Shown here piece by piece: positions 62,346 through 64,000 of a DNA stretch of 64,000 bases; the first letter of the stretch is position 1; every line of letters begins with the position of its first letter. Below the pieces are notes generated by a model. That model made no database searches. It was not told where the DNA came from and was given only the letters and a program-made list of their open reading frames with translations. The stretch is from Prostheceraeus crozeri (taxonomy: Eukaryota > Platyhelminthes > Polycladida > Euryleptidae): the NCBI GenBank assembly GCA_907163375.1, contig CAJQUW010015612.1, positions 124,101-188,100 of the forward strand. Direction: 5' to 3'. Both the position numbers and the translations under genes were made by a program.

Positions 62346-64000
62346 ATTGAATCATCAGGTATCGTGATATCATTCAGTAGATGAGTCTGACATAAGCTTT
62401 CTTTTGTTGTTAACTTTTCGTGTGACTGCACAGTCTTACATTTTTGTTGTCATGATGAGATAGATGTACAAGAAATTCAATTTCGTCTTTGTGTGCATGG
62501 ATGGAGTCTCGAACCTTGTTCAGAAGTTTATTCGACAAATTGAGTTGCATTTGAAGCTACTCTTGGCTAGCACGGGCTGTCACAGCTAAATTTTGGTATC
62601 CAACTTCAAATATCTATGAATGCGTATAATTTGATTTTAGTGTACTTTTTCGACCAAGTTGAAGTAGGGAATTGTTGACAGCTTTGAATTTCTGGAGGCT
62701 TAATTGCAATACAACCACTACACCTTTTTTCAATTCATGAAGATTTAACGTTTAATACTGCGTTCAATTCTACTATGGTTTAGGAAAAGCTAAAAAGTCA
62801 ATAGAGATTCATCTTGCGAATAAAAATCTCTGTTTTCACATTTCAACTAACTTGCACAATTAGAGTTAATTGTACCTTCACATGCTTTCGCTCAAGCACT
62901 CAACCGCTAGCCTTACAATGCTGAAGCTGCATACTTTTACCTTACCTTCTTTCTGTTAACAATGTGCAATATGAAATATACAGTGGTTTTTTTATATATC
63001 CATGGTCATTCAGTGGATCTATGTGGAATTATACATATCTAATCCGGAGCACACTTTCTGATTAAGGCATTTTCACTGATCAAATTTAATATTTACACAA
63101 GCTACCTTTTGTCGTATTTCATGTATCGGGTCTTTCTTGCAAAATTATCAAATTGATGTCCGTAAAATTTTTAGCTGTACTGTAAAGCGCATGAAAATAC
63201 CATGATTTTGTGTCTAAAGCAGTGATGGCATGGGAGGACAGACATATTATTCATTAGCAATATAGAAAAATGGCCTATCTGCCAAACAAAAATAATTTTT
63301 TAGCACTGAACATGTATTGATGAACCAAATCCTTCAGCATGTAATCAGTATATTATCGTTGTATATTCACAAATTGATCGGTTGATGAATGAGTAAACTC
63401 TCCGACACATGTTCCGCATTGAAAATCTATTTCTGTCTGGCAGATTGGTCATTTTTTCTGCATTTCTGATCATTATCTGCAGTTGAGCATCAGCTGTTGC
63501 AACTAAGAAACTGTGAAATCCAGTATTTTTTTAGTCTATGACATACTCAGTCGCACAAAGCAACAGAGATTTAAATTTCCTTTTACTTGAATGAATTCTT
63601 TCAACTCCCTTGGTCGTCAATCGCATCCCTGAAGTATGCACTCAATTGATAAACAAGTTGATCAAATAGTACTTCCTAATGGCTACACATGTCAATACTG
63701 CAGAAATTAATTTTGTATTGTATTGCAAACATTGTATGAGTATTGTAAAAATTCATTCGTAAACATGAATTTTCCTGTTGCTGTCATGATTCATTGCATG
63801 TCCGTGTGTTGCTTGCCGGGTTAATGGAGTATCCGTGTATGCCTGTATCCCTTGTAGCATATCAAGGTCTCCAGGGATGGTGCAGGACTGCTTATAGTTT
63901 GTTGCTGGGTGGATTGGGCTAGATTAGATTGTTGCTACTCTGGGTCCCACTTCCCACTTTCGGGTATATAATCTTACATGATGTCATCACATGCAATTTC
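62346..64000 (+). other. LPCAT 3' UTR and downstream flank
   Basis: AT-rich sequence after the stop codon. The first good poly(A) signal I see is AATAAA at 62819-62824, giving a 3' UTR of about 0.5 kb if used. No further gene, RNA or transposon is recognisable to the window edge. Confidence 0.6.
62819..62824 (+). terminator. LPCAT: candidate poly(A) signal AATAAA
   Basis: A canonical hexamer about 475 bases after the LPCAT stop codon. No transcript evidence is available, and other sites further on could be used. Confidence 0.45.

Noticed and set aside
1..64000. CRISPR arrays, bacterial operons, rRNA or intact tRNA genes
   Set aside because: None seen. The spliced gene structure and transposon types show animal nuclear DNA; the only tRNA-like sequences are SINE heads.

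Overview
This is a window of animal nuclear DNA, AT-rich and built of short exons in long introns with GT-AG splice sites. Non-LTR retrotransposons, Penelope-like elements, hAT and Tc1/mariner transposons and a SINE family fill much of the intron space. Nothing looks prokaryotic. The protein is diverged from vertebrate LPCAT1/2 and the transposon mix fits an invertebrate, but the phylum cannot be settled from the sequence alone.

One host gene runs along the + strand for essentially the whole window: a lysophosphatidylcholine acyltransferase of the LPCAT1/LPCAT2 type. Nine coding exons (2-191, 3969-4204, 6029-6063, 27118-27172, 37298-37380, 41184-41511, 44517-44615, 45163-45304 and 62251-62345) join with matching phases into one open frame of 420 residues ending in TGA. 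It holds the HX4D acyltransferase motif, the EGT motif, the VPVQPV segment and a C-terminal EF-hand region. The N-terminus (about 100 residues) lies upstream of the window. Introns are about 3.8, 1.8, 21.1, 10.1, 3.8, 3.0, 0.5 and 16.9 kb. The 3' flank from 62346 has a candidate poly(A) signal at 62819.

Introns 1 and 2 hold little beyond one possible miniature element. Intron 3 carries three copies of a tRNA-derived SINE, two non-autonomous hAT elements (13482-14464 with a perfect 8-bp target duplication; about 20078-21411), a decayed Penelope-like fragment and a 5'-truncated RTE-like retrotransposon with a perfect 19-bp target duplication. Intron 4 has a CTGGAAAA-rich hAT-like element and a truncated CR1/jockey-group copy. 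Intron 5 has two small inverted-repeat elements. Intron 6 has a Penelope-like GIY-YIG fragment and a Cys/His module usually found beside retroelement reverse transcriptases.

Intron 8 is a transposon cluster: a nearly full-length CR1/jockey-group element with intact ORF1 (about 48081-52313, - strand), two sister hAT elements (52322-53321 and 55103-56138), a Tc1/mariner fragment, another reverse-transcriptase fragment, a palindromic Tc1 derivative abutting a Tc1 element with 200-bp inverted repeats, and a palindromic Penelope-like insertion with a 13-bp target duplication. I found no convincing new multi-gene system. The most unusual structures are the adjoining palindromic Tc1 and Penelope arrangements at 57948-61300.
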